From NCBI GenBank assembly GCA_050084515.1, contig CM114272.1:12896001-12960000 (forward strand): a DNA stretch of 64,000 nt, in the 5' to 3' direction. The DNA comes from Blasia pusilla. Lineage: Eukaryota; Marchantiophyta; Marchantiopsida; Blasiales. How positions within the stretch are numbered: position 1 is the stretch's first letter; the number at the start of each line of letters is the position of its first letter. Made by a program: the position numbers and the translations under genes. Shown piece after piece: positions 10,836 through 22,167 of this stretch. The notes beneath the pieces are model-generated. The model searched no databases. It had not been told where the DNA came from and was given only the letters and a program-made list of their open reading frames with translations.

Positions 10836-12840
10836 CCTCTTTCCTCATTGAATATATCCATCTTCTCCAATAGAGCATCTTTCCTCGTTGAATGTGCCCA
10901 TCTTCTCTAATCTCACTTTTATACCTCCAAAAAGAACCCTCCCAATGGTAACATGCGTGCATAGGTTATTCGATGACTGTTGACTTAGTCGACATGACAG
11001 ACTAAAATCAAAATAGGGAAATTGCTCCAAACGACGTTCCCGACGCAACAGACCTGTCGCCAACCTTATCTGACATCTCGGGACGAAGTTACATCCAAAT
11101 AACCGCTGACTCTCTATGCCGTCAACGCGATAGAACTCTACCTACGTTAAAATAAGACGTGACATGTTGTACACAACGGATCTCCATGAAATTCTACTAT
11201 GCTCAAGCCAATGGTCTTTTATAACGGGCTTAATTGTAGTAGATGTAAGTGCTAGAGGTCCTCTTGTTAAGTTGTTAGTAGACATGTTTCTTTAGTTGTC
11301 ATTGAATAAGTTTGTGTCGTTGGTAAAATTATACTTTAGGGGTTTTCCCCATTTTTTTATGGTATTCCAAATTTCTATTAGTCTCCCCTCATTGTACTTC
11401 CGATGGGTTCTCCCACCTTCTTTCTTATACATGCTTTTTATTTCCTTCTGAGTAAGTGAGAGGAAGAACTGTCCCCTTCATTTTCAAACCCTCCTCCCTT
11501 TCTATGTCCTCCTCTCCATAATCACTTTGCTCTCTTGTTTTCCTGACCTCCCTTCCATCTAGCATTCCTCGTTTCTGTAGTTTCTCTCCTACCCTCCATA
11601 AAAGACTTGAAAATTGAGGGAAAATTCTTTGAGGCTTCTTTTCAACCTATACTTGCTACTTTTTTTAATACTCCTCTTTGTGCACGCTTCCCAATGAGTA
11701 TTATGAAAAGTGCCTTGTTGAGATAAATATCATTTGTTATAAGAAACGATACGGAAAGATATAGCCAAGTTGTATAACTCCTTATGTTTATACATCTTCG
11801 GGTTAAAGAGGATTGGATCAATGTAAGCTTTGTGGTAACAAGTGACAATTTTTCTTACAAAGTAGATCTTCTCAGGAAAAATGTACTAAGAACATGTTGC
11901 TTTGCTTAGTTTTCCGTGTCATGCATGTCTAAGAAGGAATATCAAATACTTGTATAATGTCGTTAGAATACAACCTAACGTTAAGTTAAATAGACTGAAT
12001 AGAACAAAAATAGATGATTCATAGGCATATGAATATAATCTATAAATGATGACGCACTCTCGAATTCCAAATAAATCAACTTTCAAAGCTTGTGTCTTGA
12101 TCTGATTTATGATCTTAGGATTTTTCTATCATATATAATTGGTTCTATTTTGGAGAATTTTTAAGTTGGTCACTTTGAGATGATCATTTCAATAACCACT
12201 CCTTCAACTATACCATTTGAGAAATAGGCTTATAATGATTGTGATGAACTATCACATGTGAATCATAGTTCTTATGAATAAGTGTGATTTTCAAGTTGTG
12301 TGGATCATGATAGTGATGTATGATGTATAATGTTATGTATGTTGATGACATAAATGTTGTCAAATAGAAAACTAGCCCTTCGAAAGGGCGGATGAAAAAA
12401 ATTTATCAAACATTGTGGAGGATACGTGGATAGGTTAGATGAAGAGAAAAAGAGAGGACCAGTGCTTGTAAGGACCATCAAATAACTATGTTATATAAAT
12501 TATAAATTGCAATATAGTTGATTTAAACAAGTAGATTTTTTTAAGTATGCTTAATTTTTAGAGTTTCCAATGCTAGAGATCATGTTTTGAATACTGATAC
12601 ATTCATCTATTTACTTAATTAAAAGTTTGGTTGATTATAATCATCGTGAACAATTAAGTTTTAGTCACACATGATTGTGCAAGGCAAGATCAAGGTAACA
12701 CACAAATAAAGTTTATGTTCATGGACTTTTCCATGTCAACAAACATATATTTTTTCACAAATGGATTTTTCCATGAAAAGCTAGTTTTTCCGGTCCATAA
12801 CTTTTAGAAATCCCTCATCATGGCTTATATCTAGCTTTGC
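10836..12840. other. No recognisable gene
   Basis: 10836-10915 contains two ~40-bp copies of a TCTTTCCTC(A/G)TTGAAT unit. The remainder is AT-rich sequence with short frames and no recognised family. Confidence 0.4.
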
Positions 12841-12943
12841 GAGATGCGATAGCCCCCCCTTCCCCTCTCCTAGAAAGTCATTGTAGTTTTTTGCTCTTCC
12901 CTCTAAAAAAGACTTGCCACCCTTCACCCCTCCGCCTAAGCCA

Positions 12944-13012
12944 CCTTTCCTTTCCTTTCCTTTCCTTTCCTTTTCCTTTCCTTTCCCATCCCATCCCATC
13001 CCATCCCACCCC
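12944..13012. repeat. Pyrimidine-rich compound microsatellite (CCTTT)n(CCCAT)n
   Basis: About nine CCTTT units followed by CCCAT and CCCAC units. Open frames on both strands here are repeat translations. Confidence 0.9.
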
Positions 13013-13149
13013 ACCCAACCTTGTCCCAATCAATCCACCCCACCATGCCTTACAAATTCTTTTCCTTCCATCCAACTCCCATATACCCTTACTACCCTTA
13101 AAACTATGGAATTTCACATCTTGGTTCCACCTTATGCCCTACGACATGC

Positions 13150-13493
13150 ATTGGCCTGCACTAAGCTTATAGGGCCTGAATCGACCTGCGGTAGGCCAAC
13201 AAATGGCCACACTCTACGCGGTGTAATCGTAGGCCCTATGGACCTTGCAGCGTGCCCTCTACGGGCTAAGAGGGACACATGTGGGCTTGATGCAAAACTT
13301 TGCGAGCAAGGCGGGGACTATAAAATATGTGGCAAGAACGAGTGATGGGATAGGGGATTGGGTGCGGGTTGACTAAGCTCGAGTCCACATAGTACATTGC
13401 GAGCTGGCCGTAGGAACTTGGCCCTACATGGACATGTTTGTCTTAGAGATAAACATAAGTCCGCGCGGACAAAAACTTTGTTCATGTGCAACT
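13150..13493 (+). mobile_element. GGTTGCA inverted-repeat element, partial (GC-richer subtype)
   Basis: The right end (about 13450-13493) reads AAGTCCG..GGAC..ACTTTGTTCATGTGCAAC, matching the right ends of the elements at 40613-40803 and 41651-42151. The interior with GGGCCTG, GTAGGCC and GTGGGCTTG resembles the 41651 copy. The left end was not found. Confidence 0.55.
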
Positions 13494-14274
13494 TTGCATG
13501 AATGCATATGAAAGGAGGAGAAACCTAGGTAAAAACGCTTAGGCAAAACTAGGGAGACAATATAGAGACTTTGTGGATCAAGTTGTTAGAAATGAGACTA
13601 GTCAAAAAAACTGCATAAGAAGAAATGTATGAAACTACTAAAATTTAAGAACTACAATCACACAAATATAAACACTCTTAAGCTCTCCTAAGTCTTCACA
13701 AATAGAGACTCAAAATTTCCTTGCAACTAGATTTTAATCTTCTACATATGTTCTTGGTTGTTAGTCATAATCATATTATCAACATACATTGTGATTTTAG
13801 TTAAAAATCCTCATCATAGTCCGATCTATAGTATTTTTCAAATCCTTTTCCTACCAACATGGCCTTGTATCATTTGACAATGCTTTAGATCAGCCGATTA
13901 TGCTTCATATTGAATACCCTTTTGCATCCAATTCCCTTTTTTTTTTTATATGGGAGATCAATCAATTACCAAGTCTGTTACTTCAAAATAGTGGAGAAGT
14001 AACAAAATTGATCCATATATTTAACCTACATTAGCGAAATAATTTCCTCTTAAAGAGTTGTCAAATCTACACACACGACTACACAACATACATCATTGTT
14101 ACTAATCAAACACATAGAACATCGCACTTACTAATTACTCCACAAACCCAAACATGCATGCGAGTACCTACCAAAATATATCCAATTTGAAATAGAAGTA
14201 AAGCTCTCTCTCTACGAGTATGGGGCAATTCACGAGGAAAGGAGCATAACAACTCCTTCAATTCATTTTTTTGT

Positions 14275-14390
14275 GCATACACATTGCTACACATCATACA
14301 TCATTGTCACCGAACATCACAAAAACATGCACGATCCCATGCTAACTCATGGCATTTAAACATTGAGAAGAGAAGTACCAATATATCTCC
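14275..14390. repeat. R3 repeat fragment
   Basis: GTGCATACACATTGCTACAC, CACGATCCCATGCTAACTCA and a CATTTAAACATTGAGA block match 14812-14960 and 36422-36524. Confidence 0.65.
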
Positions 14391-14811
14391 AATAATCTCG
14401 AATAAATCAAGTAGATCAAGGAGGACCATAGCTTCGCCGCCTCATGCCAAGAGGCTCAACAAAGAGAGAATGAGCTTTCAAGCTCTCTATCTTGGAGATA
14501 TATCCCCTTCCCTCTCCCAAGATCTCTCCACGGTAACCTATGCTCGCAGGTCATCTCCTTGGCTCTTAACCTGTTATAATAGGTCAAGGGCTACTTACCA
14601 AAATAGAAAGTAAAATTTTATTTTATATGAGAACTTACCAGAAATATTAAGTTTCTCTATGTGGCTCCAAATGAGCGGAAATGAAGGAAAAATGTCCACT
14701 CTCAAGTTACATGTGGCCTTAGCAGTTCATCCTCTACCTCTTGAGGCTGTCCTCCACTATCTCCAAAAGCTCTCTACTAACCCTTGTCAATCTATCCTAA
14801 CAAACGTGACA
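14391..14811 (-). mobile_element. Gypsy LTR, internally shortened
   Basis: Minus-strand terminus TGTCACGTTTGTTAGGATAG at 14811. It contains the GCCGCCTCATGCCAAGAGG, CTCTCCCAAG and TATGCTCGCAGGTCA blocks of the family. It lies downstream, on the minus strand, of the integrase remnant at 15375-15935, consistent with a 3' LTR. Confidence 0.75.
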
Positions 14812-14960
14812 ACTATCGTGCGCATACACATTGCTACATAACAAATATCGTAGTTTCCGTACCTACATACAAATACGCACGATCCCATGCTAAATCATAG
14901 CATCCAAACATCGAGACGATAAGTACCAAAATATCTCCAATCATCTCCGATCGCCCCCCT
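14812..14960. repeat. R3 repeat fragment adjoining the LTR end
   Basis: ATCGTGCGCATACACATTGC, GATCCCATGCTAAATCATAG, CATCGAGACGATAAGTACC and ATATCTCCAAT blocks match the other R3 copies. It starts exactly where the LTR ends. Confidence 0.65.
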
Positions 14961-15374
14961 GGTTGATGGTTAGGTCTCTATGACTCCAGATAGCCATCTA
15001 TCCCTACCTACCAAGACAAACGTCTCTAGGACGCTAAGAGCAAAAAGGTTGGATATTCATGTGGCCTTATCGTTAGTCGCCTTCTTGTCATCAATGTTAC
15101 TCAAGTCAAAATTTATAACTACCTACTCTGTGTACATCTGAGGCACGTCCATTGTCCTCGAGGAACCCTATTGAAAGCTGGTGTTAGGCATGCCATATGC
15201 CACCGTCTCAAACATCCATCATAGATTAGCATAGTGGTTGCACCATGGGTGGAGCCGTACAACATACAATGCGAGCATGCAAGAACTACGACTAAGATTA
15301 GATCAAATGTTCCATCAATGTTAGGATGGTTTTATGGCACACAGTTACATACATGGTCCTTCCAAACCATACCA

Positions 15375-15940
15375 TCACTTCCATTCAATAAGAGAACACC
15401 AGATGGAAAAACCTAACGCACTCTCAAGATAGTGCACCTTGTAGTCGTATCCAATGTCGTGAGTGCCGTCTGCTGCAAGTAGACATAGTCTCCCTAATGA
15501 AACCTCCGGATAGTCGATCGATAACCACCTGCTCGAAATAGTGGCGTTCTTCAAAGTATCCCGTTGTTGCGCAATCGCCAAGTTCTCAAACGCCATGGGC
15601 ATCACTCTGTGGAACAACTCCCTCTAAGAACATGATCGCATCCATACATCAAGATCATCAAGGTTCAACATCTCACAAACATCTCGAGGGATGGCTGCAA
15701 GTAAATCCGGCTATCGACCATAAAGCAACAAAAATATTGAGAAAGACGCTAAGGATGCATGCTTGTAGAATCTGTATCCCATCGCCAACCATGGAAAATG
15801 GAGGTCCCAAACTCCTAGATGACCTCTCTGCAAGCCATACTTTCATAAACCTCTCTTCACCGTCTTCATAACCCTCTCCGTTAGACCATCCGCCTCATGA
15901 TGATCCCGCAAAGTGGTCCGGACGTTGATCAACGCCTGAT
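15375..15940 (-). pseudogene. Gypsy integrase, catalytic-core end and C-terminal part
   Basis: Integrase inserts the element's cDNA. Read on the minus strand the segment gives DHHEADGLTERV (the last catalytic Glu region of gypsy integrases), FPWLAMGYRF, FLLLYGR, AAIPRDV, LNLDD and LFHRVMPMAFENLAIAQQRD, then TLKNATI. This order matches the C-terminal half of a Ty3/gypsy integrase. Two in-frame stops interrupt an otherwise continuous frame. The same segments occur on the plus strand at 54720-55060 and, in part, at 47070-47230, so all three belong to one lineage. Confidence 0.85.
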
Positions 15941-15960
15941 CAACGCCAAAAACCTCGGGG

Positions 15961-17795
15961 GGGGGAAATCTATGTATACCTCCTATATCATGTATGAAAT
16001 TTTGGTCTCGGAAACCCCTAACTTATAGGTGGATTTTTTTCCTCCCCCTTACTTACTTTTAATCTGCCAGTTTTAAAAACTTATGATCCCTATATTTTGT
16101 TAAGTAAATTTTTGTTCTTGATTTGTTTAGGGGCTTGAAAGTAAAGATAAGTACCCCTTCACGTGGCGGTCTTGTGTTGTTGCACTTGATAACAACCTCT
16201 AACGATACCCAAGCCACTGCCAAACATAGTAATGATATGTTAAGGGGAAATACCTCCGTGTTTCCACTTATATGTTTAGTGCAACTCCCACACTCCCCAT
16301 TACTTTGGCACCTATGATGGAGAGGAATTGAACCTCACTATGAGCAAGATGCTCATATGGCCACGTCGTCATCTCCCTAACCTATCCCCTCCCAAAACTA
16401 GCCTATCATCATCTCAATAAATGACTTCACAATATAACATGCATATCACTTGGCATAAGTTGACACACTACGGATGTAATCATTGACCACTTGTAAATCA
16501 CCATTATTCAATTAATGTATCCTGGATGTAAGACTTGGTGTAACATACAAGAAGTATAAAATTTGATATTTTTTCAATATTTTTATGAGTTTGATCCCCA
16601 AAAGGATCACGATTATATGAAAAGAGAGTTCAAAATGGTATTTATCTTGCAATAGTTGTAGTTAAGTGTTTACAATTCTAATTCAATTACTTAGGAGTGT
16701 TTTCTTCTCTGTATTAGTACCAATATTTCTTTCCTCGATTCTCTCCAATGGAATTGAGATCACGCTCATGTAGATCTTCACTCAACATCAAAGTACCTCA
16801 CAGAGACCTCAACAAGAAGCTGGCTTCTCCTACTTTCGGAACTCAATCCGTCTAGGCAAGCTACTCTCCGTCGAACAGATTTCTTACAACTCCGTGTTGA
16901 TTATTCTAATGATGGAAGTGTTCTCCTGATTCACTCTTCACTCTACATACCCAATCACAATTCTCAAACATATGCCTCACACATCAGAATGAAGAAATGA
17001 GTGCTTTACTACTCCATCAAGAATGAGAAAGCTTCAAAGTGTTATACAAGTTTGAGAGGGTACTACTCCCTTGCTCGGACCATTCTTACAACATAAGGAC
17101 TTCGTGAAAGAATGATGATGATGATATCTACTTTCATGCTTCTTGAATATCTTCCGAGGTAGTAGTAGGTCCAAAGATCTGAAGTGTCTCTTACGAATCT
17201 GGTGTCTATTGAGAGTTTGTAACTACCTTAATCTACGGTTCTCTTATCTTTAACTATGATCGTTATGAATCCGCTGGGCGTAACTCTCCTAACTTCCTAT
17301 GTGGTCCAAAAATTCACGCCTCTTCCTAGCCTAATTACTCCAACAGTGTGCCACTTGAAATCACTTTGAGTCTTAGCTTCGCTTCGCTGCTAAGTCTGGA
17401 CTTCTTCTTCTTCACTTGAGGACGAAGCTCTTCTTGAGGACGAAGTGCTGCATTCTTCGCTCTTCTTCCATGTGCTTTGTTCTTTGTTGAAGAGCGAAGT
17501 ACTTCTTCCTCTTCTTCTTCATCGAGCTTTGTTCAAGAGCGAAGCACTTCATTAACAAGTTCTTAATAAGGGTGTATTTTCCAAGCTTCGCTCTTAGTCT
17601 TTAGACTTCGTTACCGCATTTCCATCTCCTCTAGGGCAAATCCTTGATTTTCCACCTCTTTGCCTTGTCCTAGAAGCTTGTGATGTATTTCAATATAACT
17701 CATTCTTCCAATTTCACAAACATAATATCTAAAAGAGTCTTATATGTACAATCTTCACTTCATAGAATCTGTATTCCTTGAATCAAAATGTATAA
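15961..17795. other. No recognisable gene
   Basis: AT-rich sequence with short frames. 17345-17560 is a cluster of GAAG/CTTC motifs, described under findings. Confidence 0.4.
17345..17600. repeat. Cluster of GAAGAGCGAAG / CTTCGCTCTTC motifs
   Basis: Motifs of the type (A)GAGCGAAG(T/C)ACTTC and CTTCGCTCTTC, on both strands, are repeated at least eight times, mixed with CTTCTTCTTC runs. It looks like a degenerate simple-sequence expansion with palindromic character. Confidence 0.6.
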
Positions 17796-17934
17796 ATCTC
17801 TAAAAGTATAAAATTGTGGGTATCACACTTGGCTTAATGGAAAAGCTAACATTTGAAATCACAAATTTAATATCAATAAATTGGCCATCATATGCATCAT
17901 ATATGAACACGGTGTTGCTCTTACTTGAGCGCTG

Positions 17935-18016
17935 ATACGAGTTGCACAATATCTGACAGATGATGCTTGTATGCCCATCTTTTGGAACAGGCCAATCCAA
18001 GAGATGAATAGGAGAT
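17935..18016 (-). other. Possible exon B of an unrecognised gene
   Basis: On the minus strand an AG-ended boundary near 18017 is followed by a frame reading SPIHLLDWPVPKDGHTSI, and a GTAAGA donor-like site lies at 17934-17929. If the donor is not used the frame stays open to about 17800 (IYDAYDGQFIDI). I do not recognise the protein. It is in line with possible exon A (18333-18600), separated by an intron-sized gap. Confidence 0.22.
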
Positions 18017-18332
18017 CTACATCTACCCCATTGACTACCATATTTATGTTTGATGAATAGAATGCGACCTAACCAAAACTCCTTTGTAAGGACTAGTCAA
18101 CTCTCATCCAACTCTTTTTGTTTTCTGCCCTTTGGCTTACTTAATCTCGTAGAAGGCCGAGCTTCTGTAGTAGACTAAAAAAAATAACTATATGACTTCC
18201 AATGTCAACATAACATGTTGGGAAATATGGATTAGTTGGTTCTTTTAACTTACCTGTAGTGTAATATGTTTTTTATGACAATCATGTTAGCCTATCTTTA
18301 GAAATGAAAGGATTGCACGCCCAATCACTCAC

Positions 18333-18600
18333 CAAAGTAGACTTGTAGTATATTTTGCCCTCAAATGTCACAGTCTGCACAACTCCACAAGGAACTCCAT
18401 GTGTGCACTCCTGCAAAATTGAAATGAATACATGCCTTACCTCATGTCCCAATATTTTTGTCTCTATGGATGGATTGTTATCTGCATCCTCAGCCAAATC
18501 CTCACCAATCACTCTAGATTCAACAGAGACCGGTGCATCACTTTCCCATGCAGCAAGACTTCCAACAATACGCGATGCAAAAAGTCTACCTCCTTAAGCC
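18333..18600 (-). other. Possible exon A of an unrecognised gene
   Basis: About 88 open codons on the minus strand, including ILGHEVRHVFISILQE and VVQTVTFEGKIYYKSTL, end at a good donor-like sequence, G followed by GTGAGT, at 18332-18327. The frame is not one of the TE families I recognise. It could be a host-gene fragment, a captured exon or chance. Confidence 0.25.
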
Positions 18601-18879
18601 AATAAATGGAATATCTCTCATCAATTATCTAGCAAAAAAACTCTTGGAGGAAACATGACATCGCGGGTCTAGGGGGCATCTCTGCCATCCTAGCAGTCGC
18701 AATCTCCCATATGACCCGCAATGATTGTGTCATGAGCTTCAAACAATACTTGAGTGCGTAATTGTGGACCTTGTGGGATCTATATTTTACCTTTATGGAA
18801 AATCAATCCTTGAGCCTTGCGTGCTTTGTTGGCCTGAATGGCAACTGCAATTTCTTCATCCTCCTTTGTGGCTTTAGTC

Positions 18880-19620
18880 AACTTTTTCCACCAACCAGAG
18901 TGAATCTCCATTTCAGACATATTATTCATCTGTGATATATGAGTCAAGGCGTCTTCCAACTACTTCTTTCCTTCCACATAGATAATTTTCATGATGAATT
19001 ATTGTCGCTATTTTGCCCAAATTTGCTACTCGAATTTGGGGTTTGGAGAGCTCTTTTTGGGACTCTAATAGACTAAGGGCTTGTGATCAGTCTCCACCAA
19101 AAGCTCCTTGTCGCCCAAGTAATGTTTCTAATGCTTGGTTGCCACTACAATAGCAAGTTCTTATTGCTCAACTATATTGTAATTTTGCTCAGTTGGCAAT
19201 AGCTTGCAAGAAAAGAAGGTAATAAGATGTCATCCATCCTCCTATTCTTGTTGCAGTACTCCTCTAATGCTAGTATTTTAAGCATTTGTGGCCAACTTAA
19301 TGGGTCGATAAGTGTCATACCACTTCAAAATAGGGGCTTTGATCAAGGCATCCTTTAATGATTGAAAAGGAACCTCTTGTGATGTGCCCAAATTCCATTT
19401 CTTTCCTTTTCCCTAGTAAAGTTGTTAAGGATTATGCAATTTGAGCAAAATCTTTGACAAATCTTCGATAGAATCTTGTTTATCCTAGAAATCTCTTCAA
19501 TTGAGTTTGATTCACGAGTGCACTCTATTTTTTGATTGCTTCTACCTTCTCACTCATCACTTGAATGCCTTTTACGCTCACTTGACACCATAGATAATCA
19601 ACTTCTGTCTTGCCAAAGTC
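18880..19620 (-). pseudogene. Ty3/gypsy RT end and RNase H, degenerate
   Basis: Minus-strand translation, with many stops and shifts, gives RFYRRFVKDFAQIA (the conserved segment after the RT fingers), a KxLGHYLGDKELLVETDHKPLVY-type RNase H segment at about 19130-19066, and FIMKIIYVEGK. The RNase H D-H-K-P-L motif is clear. The segment differs from the RNase H at 54090-54365, so it is from another gypsy lineage than the neighbouring LTR. No frame longer than about 40 codons survives. Confidence 0.75.
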
Positions 19621-19639
19621 GAGGAGTCGAGGAGGCCGC

Positions 19640-20300
19640 AAGTGGCGACGGTGTGGACGGACTCAACCAAGTTTAGCAACGGAAACAATGATGGCAAATG
19701 ACGGCCTCTATAGTTTTAGGGTTTGAAGGATTTTACCCTAAATTTTGTTGGAAATTGCAACGGCTGCTATGGTAGCTTGCAAGATTGACCATAACTTTTT
19801 GCTTCCTTGTTTGAATCGTGCATAACTTCCCGATCTACAAAAATGTAAATTTGTTTCTCCATTAGAATTTCCAAAATAAATTAAGAGGGACTGTCTTGCA
19901 ACCCTTCAATCTTCTCTCCTACACAAATTTTGGCAGCGCTTCCATACTGGTTTCTCCCAAAGAAAACCTCAAACCTATAAAAACAACAAGGAGAGAGATA
20001 CATGGTGCCCCTGAGAACACCAAAATGGACTAATTTGCATCCATACTCAATTCCTACCAAAAATTGTGTAGCGCTTATGCGCGCCACTCTCCCATTCGAA
20101 AAAATTATAAAGAAAAACACTCAAACGGACAGCTCTTACTCCTATGAGCACTCTTGTGAGCAATGAAGTTGGGAATATGATCCCTGACCTCCAAACGTAG
20201 TGAGACACTAGCAAGCTTCCGCATTGTAGCTCTCTTACTCACTCATTCTCTCTTTGTAAATGAAGTAAATCTCATCCAATCTCTCCATGGTGGACACAAA

Positions 20301-20379
<79 letters not shown>

Positions 20380-20822
20380 AAACCAAACCTATTCTGCTTG
20401 TGAGATTCTTGGGCTTCACACACCAGGCAAGGAGGACCAAAACTCCTATGTCCAAAAGGTTCAACAAAGAGAGAATGAGCTCTCAAACTCTCTCTTGTGG
20501 AAGTATACCGCCTTCCCTCTCCCAAGCTCTCCCCATAGTAACCTATGCTTGCAAGTCATCTAGTTGGCTCTTGAAGCGGTGTAGCATGTCAAGGGTTATT
20601 TCTCAAAGTGGAAAGTCTACTATACTCCACATGGTAACTTACCAAAAATAGTAAATTTCTCGATATGGCTCCCAATGAGCTGAAACGAAGGGGAAACCTA
20701 CTTTCTCAGGTTATACGTGGCCTCAGTAGGTCATGCTAGACCCCATGAGGCAATCCTATAGTATCAAAGGCAATCTACTAGATCTCGTCAATCTATCCTA
20801 GTTGACAAGACATTATGCAAAG
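19640..20822 (-). mobile_element. Gypsy LTR plus leader (TGTCACGTC family)
   Basis: Colinear, on the minus strand, with 51940-53046. It begins TGTCTTGTCAACTAGGATAG at 20822 and includes the CTCTCCCAAG block, a (TC)n tract, the segments around AGCGCTTCCA and TGGTGCCCCTGAGAACACC, and the TTTAGGGTTTGAAG block near 19720. It is directly followed (minus strand) by the RT/RNase H remnant, with no Gag or protease between, so either a deletion or a chimeric junction lies at about 19620-19640. Confidence 0.8.
20302..20376. repeat. (TC)n microsatellite inside an LTR
   Basis: About 37 uninterrupted TC units. The LTR copies at 31290 and 55409 carry AG runs at the equivalent place. Confidence 0.95.
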
Positions 20823-21115
20823 GAAGTTTCCAAACTCTATCTCCTTGAGGTATACACTTCCTCCCCCTAAGCCCTTTTCCTTATGATTCATGCACAAAAA
20901 TCCCTAGATTGATCCTAAACCTTCAATAATGGATCAAAGGTCCTTTAAAAAAAAAACCAACTATAGAAAATTAGGGAACTTATAAAAAATAGTAAGTTCC
21001 TCTAATATGCTCCAAATGGGCCCAAACCAAGGGAAAATCTGCTCTTGTGGATTTCGGTACTCCTTGATTAATCATCTATGACCTAATGGGCTCAACGTTC
21101 AATCTACCCAAAAGT
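20823..21115 (-). mobile_element. Second, more diverged gypsy LTR fragment
   Basis: Repeats the blocks of the preceding LTR in weakened form: AACTCTATCTCCTTGAGGTA, CCCCTAAGCCC, a GATTCATGC block, AGTAAGTTCCTC, TGCTCCAAATGGGCC and AAACCAAGGGAAAATCTGCT. Confidence 0.65.
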
Positions 21116-21706
21116 ATGGTATAGAAAATTTTTGTTCCATTACAAAATACATTATATACTGGATTAATAGTTTATTATTCATTAATCTATAAATAAATGT
21201 ATTTCCTAGATAATTCCCTATATGTGTGGCGGATTGGTATGATGATGTACATATGAATATGATGTCTTATGTATTATGCTAGTTGCTAGAATATATGTGT
21301 ATGTATTGGCAATGTTGTAGGTCATGCACTTCCAATTCTTTCACCAATCTCTTCCTCAATCAAGAGTATAGATGCCTCAAATTCATCCATACTATAGGTT
21401 CATTCATACTATTCCCCCCAAAATGGAAAGATCCACTTAGAACAAATATAAGAATCATGAGGGTTTTTTTCTTCACGAAGGAATAAAGAATGCAATAAAA
21501 TAGCAGAAAATAAATTTTAATTGGGGTGTGAGTTTTACTATCTAGTATAATTGTAATCTTATCTAGAAATGTACAATTTTATTAAGCACGTTGTTCAATA
21601 CAAAAGAAATTATTAAATGCTATAGCCCAATACCCATATGACTTCTTAATTGAGACTAGTGAGATGTTTTTAAGATACACACTCCCTTTTTTCGTAACTC
21701 GAAGTG
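21116..21706. other. No recognisable feature
   Basis: AT-rich, short frames only. Confidence 0.5.
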
Positions 21707-21711
21707 ATCTT

Positions 21712-22167
21712 TGTAAGAAAACAGAAAGTGACTAAATCACTGAAATCTTTACAAAAACTTAGAGATACAAAGTGGCCTAGTCCGTCCGTGCGCTCACAGA
21801 AGAGCTTCGATGGAACCTGAACTGGGAGATAACTCGACATACGAGAATGCGCTACCGCTGCGGCTCCCGACTATTTGACTACTCGGGAAAGCTAGGGTTT
21901 TTACCTATTTTTCTTTGTTTCTATTAATAGAAAAATTTTGCCGTCATTTACTAGGTTTATCTAACCCTATATTGCATCAGGGTGCCCCGCACCCTGATGC
22001 AATATAGGATTAGATAAACCTAGTAACGCTACTCCGTAAACCACCTACGTCATATTACTATGACTCCTTCGACGTCTAAGTCGGAACCATCGATCTAGGC
22101 TTCTCCTCATACAAGGGGGCCGATCAAATCAATGGTGCTCAGAGGAGTGGATGTTGAGAATCCAATA
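21712..22167 (-). mobile_element. Solo copia LTR with target-site duplication
   Basis: 456 bp, same length as and nearly identical to the 5' LTR at 29798-30253. It is flanked by ATCTT on both sides (21707-21711 and 22168-22172). Its orientation follows the copia element at 25301-30253, so the LTR reads TATTGG...CTTACA on the minus strand. Loss of internal DNA by LTR-LTR recombination is the usual origin of such copies. Confidence 0.93.
21948..22026. repeat. 38-bp inverted repeat (hairpin) in the solo LTR
   Basis: Arms 21948-21985 and 21989-22026 are complementary over 38 bp with one mismatch and a 3-base loop. The same hairpin is at 30034-30112, but the 3' LTR (25301-25706) retains only one arm. 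Confidence 0.93.

Noticed and set aside
12781-13345. Four overlapping frames of 79-143 codons around 12.8-13.3 kb
   Set aside because: They span a CCTTT/CCCAT microsatellite and a GC-rich repeat element. No domain was seen, and frames are open on both strands.
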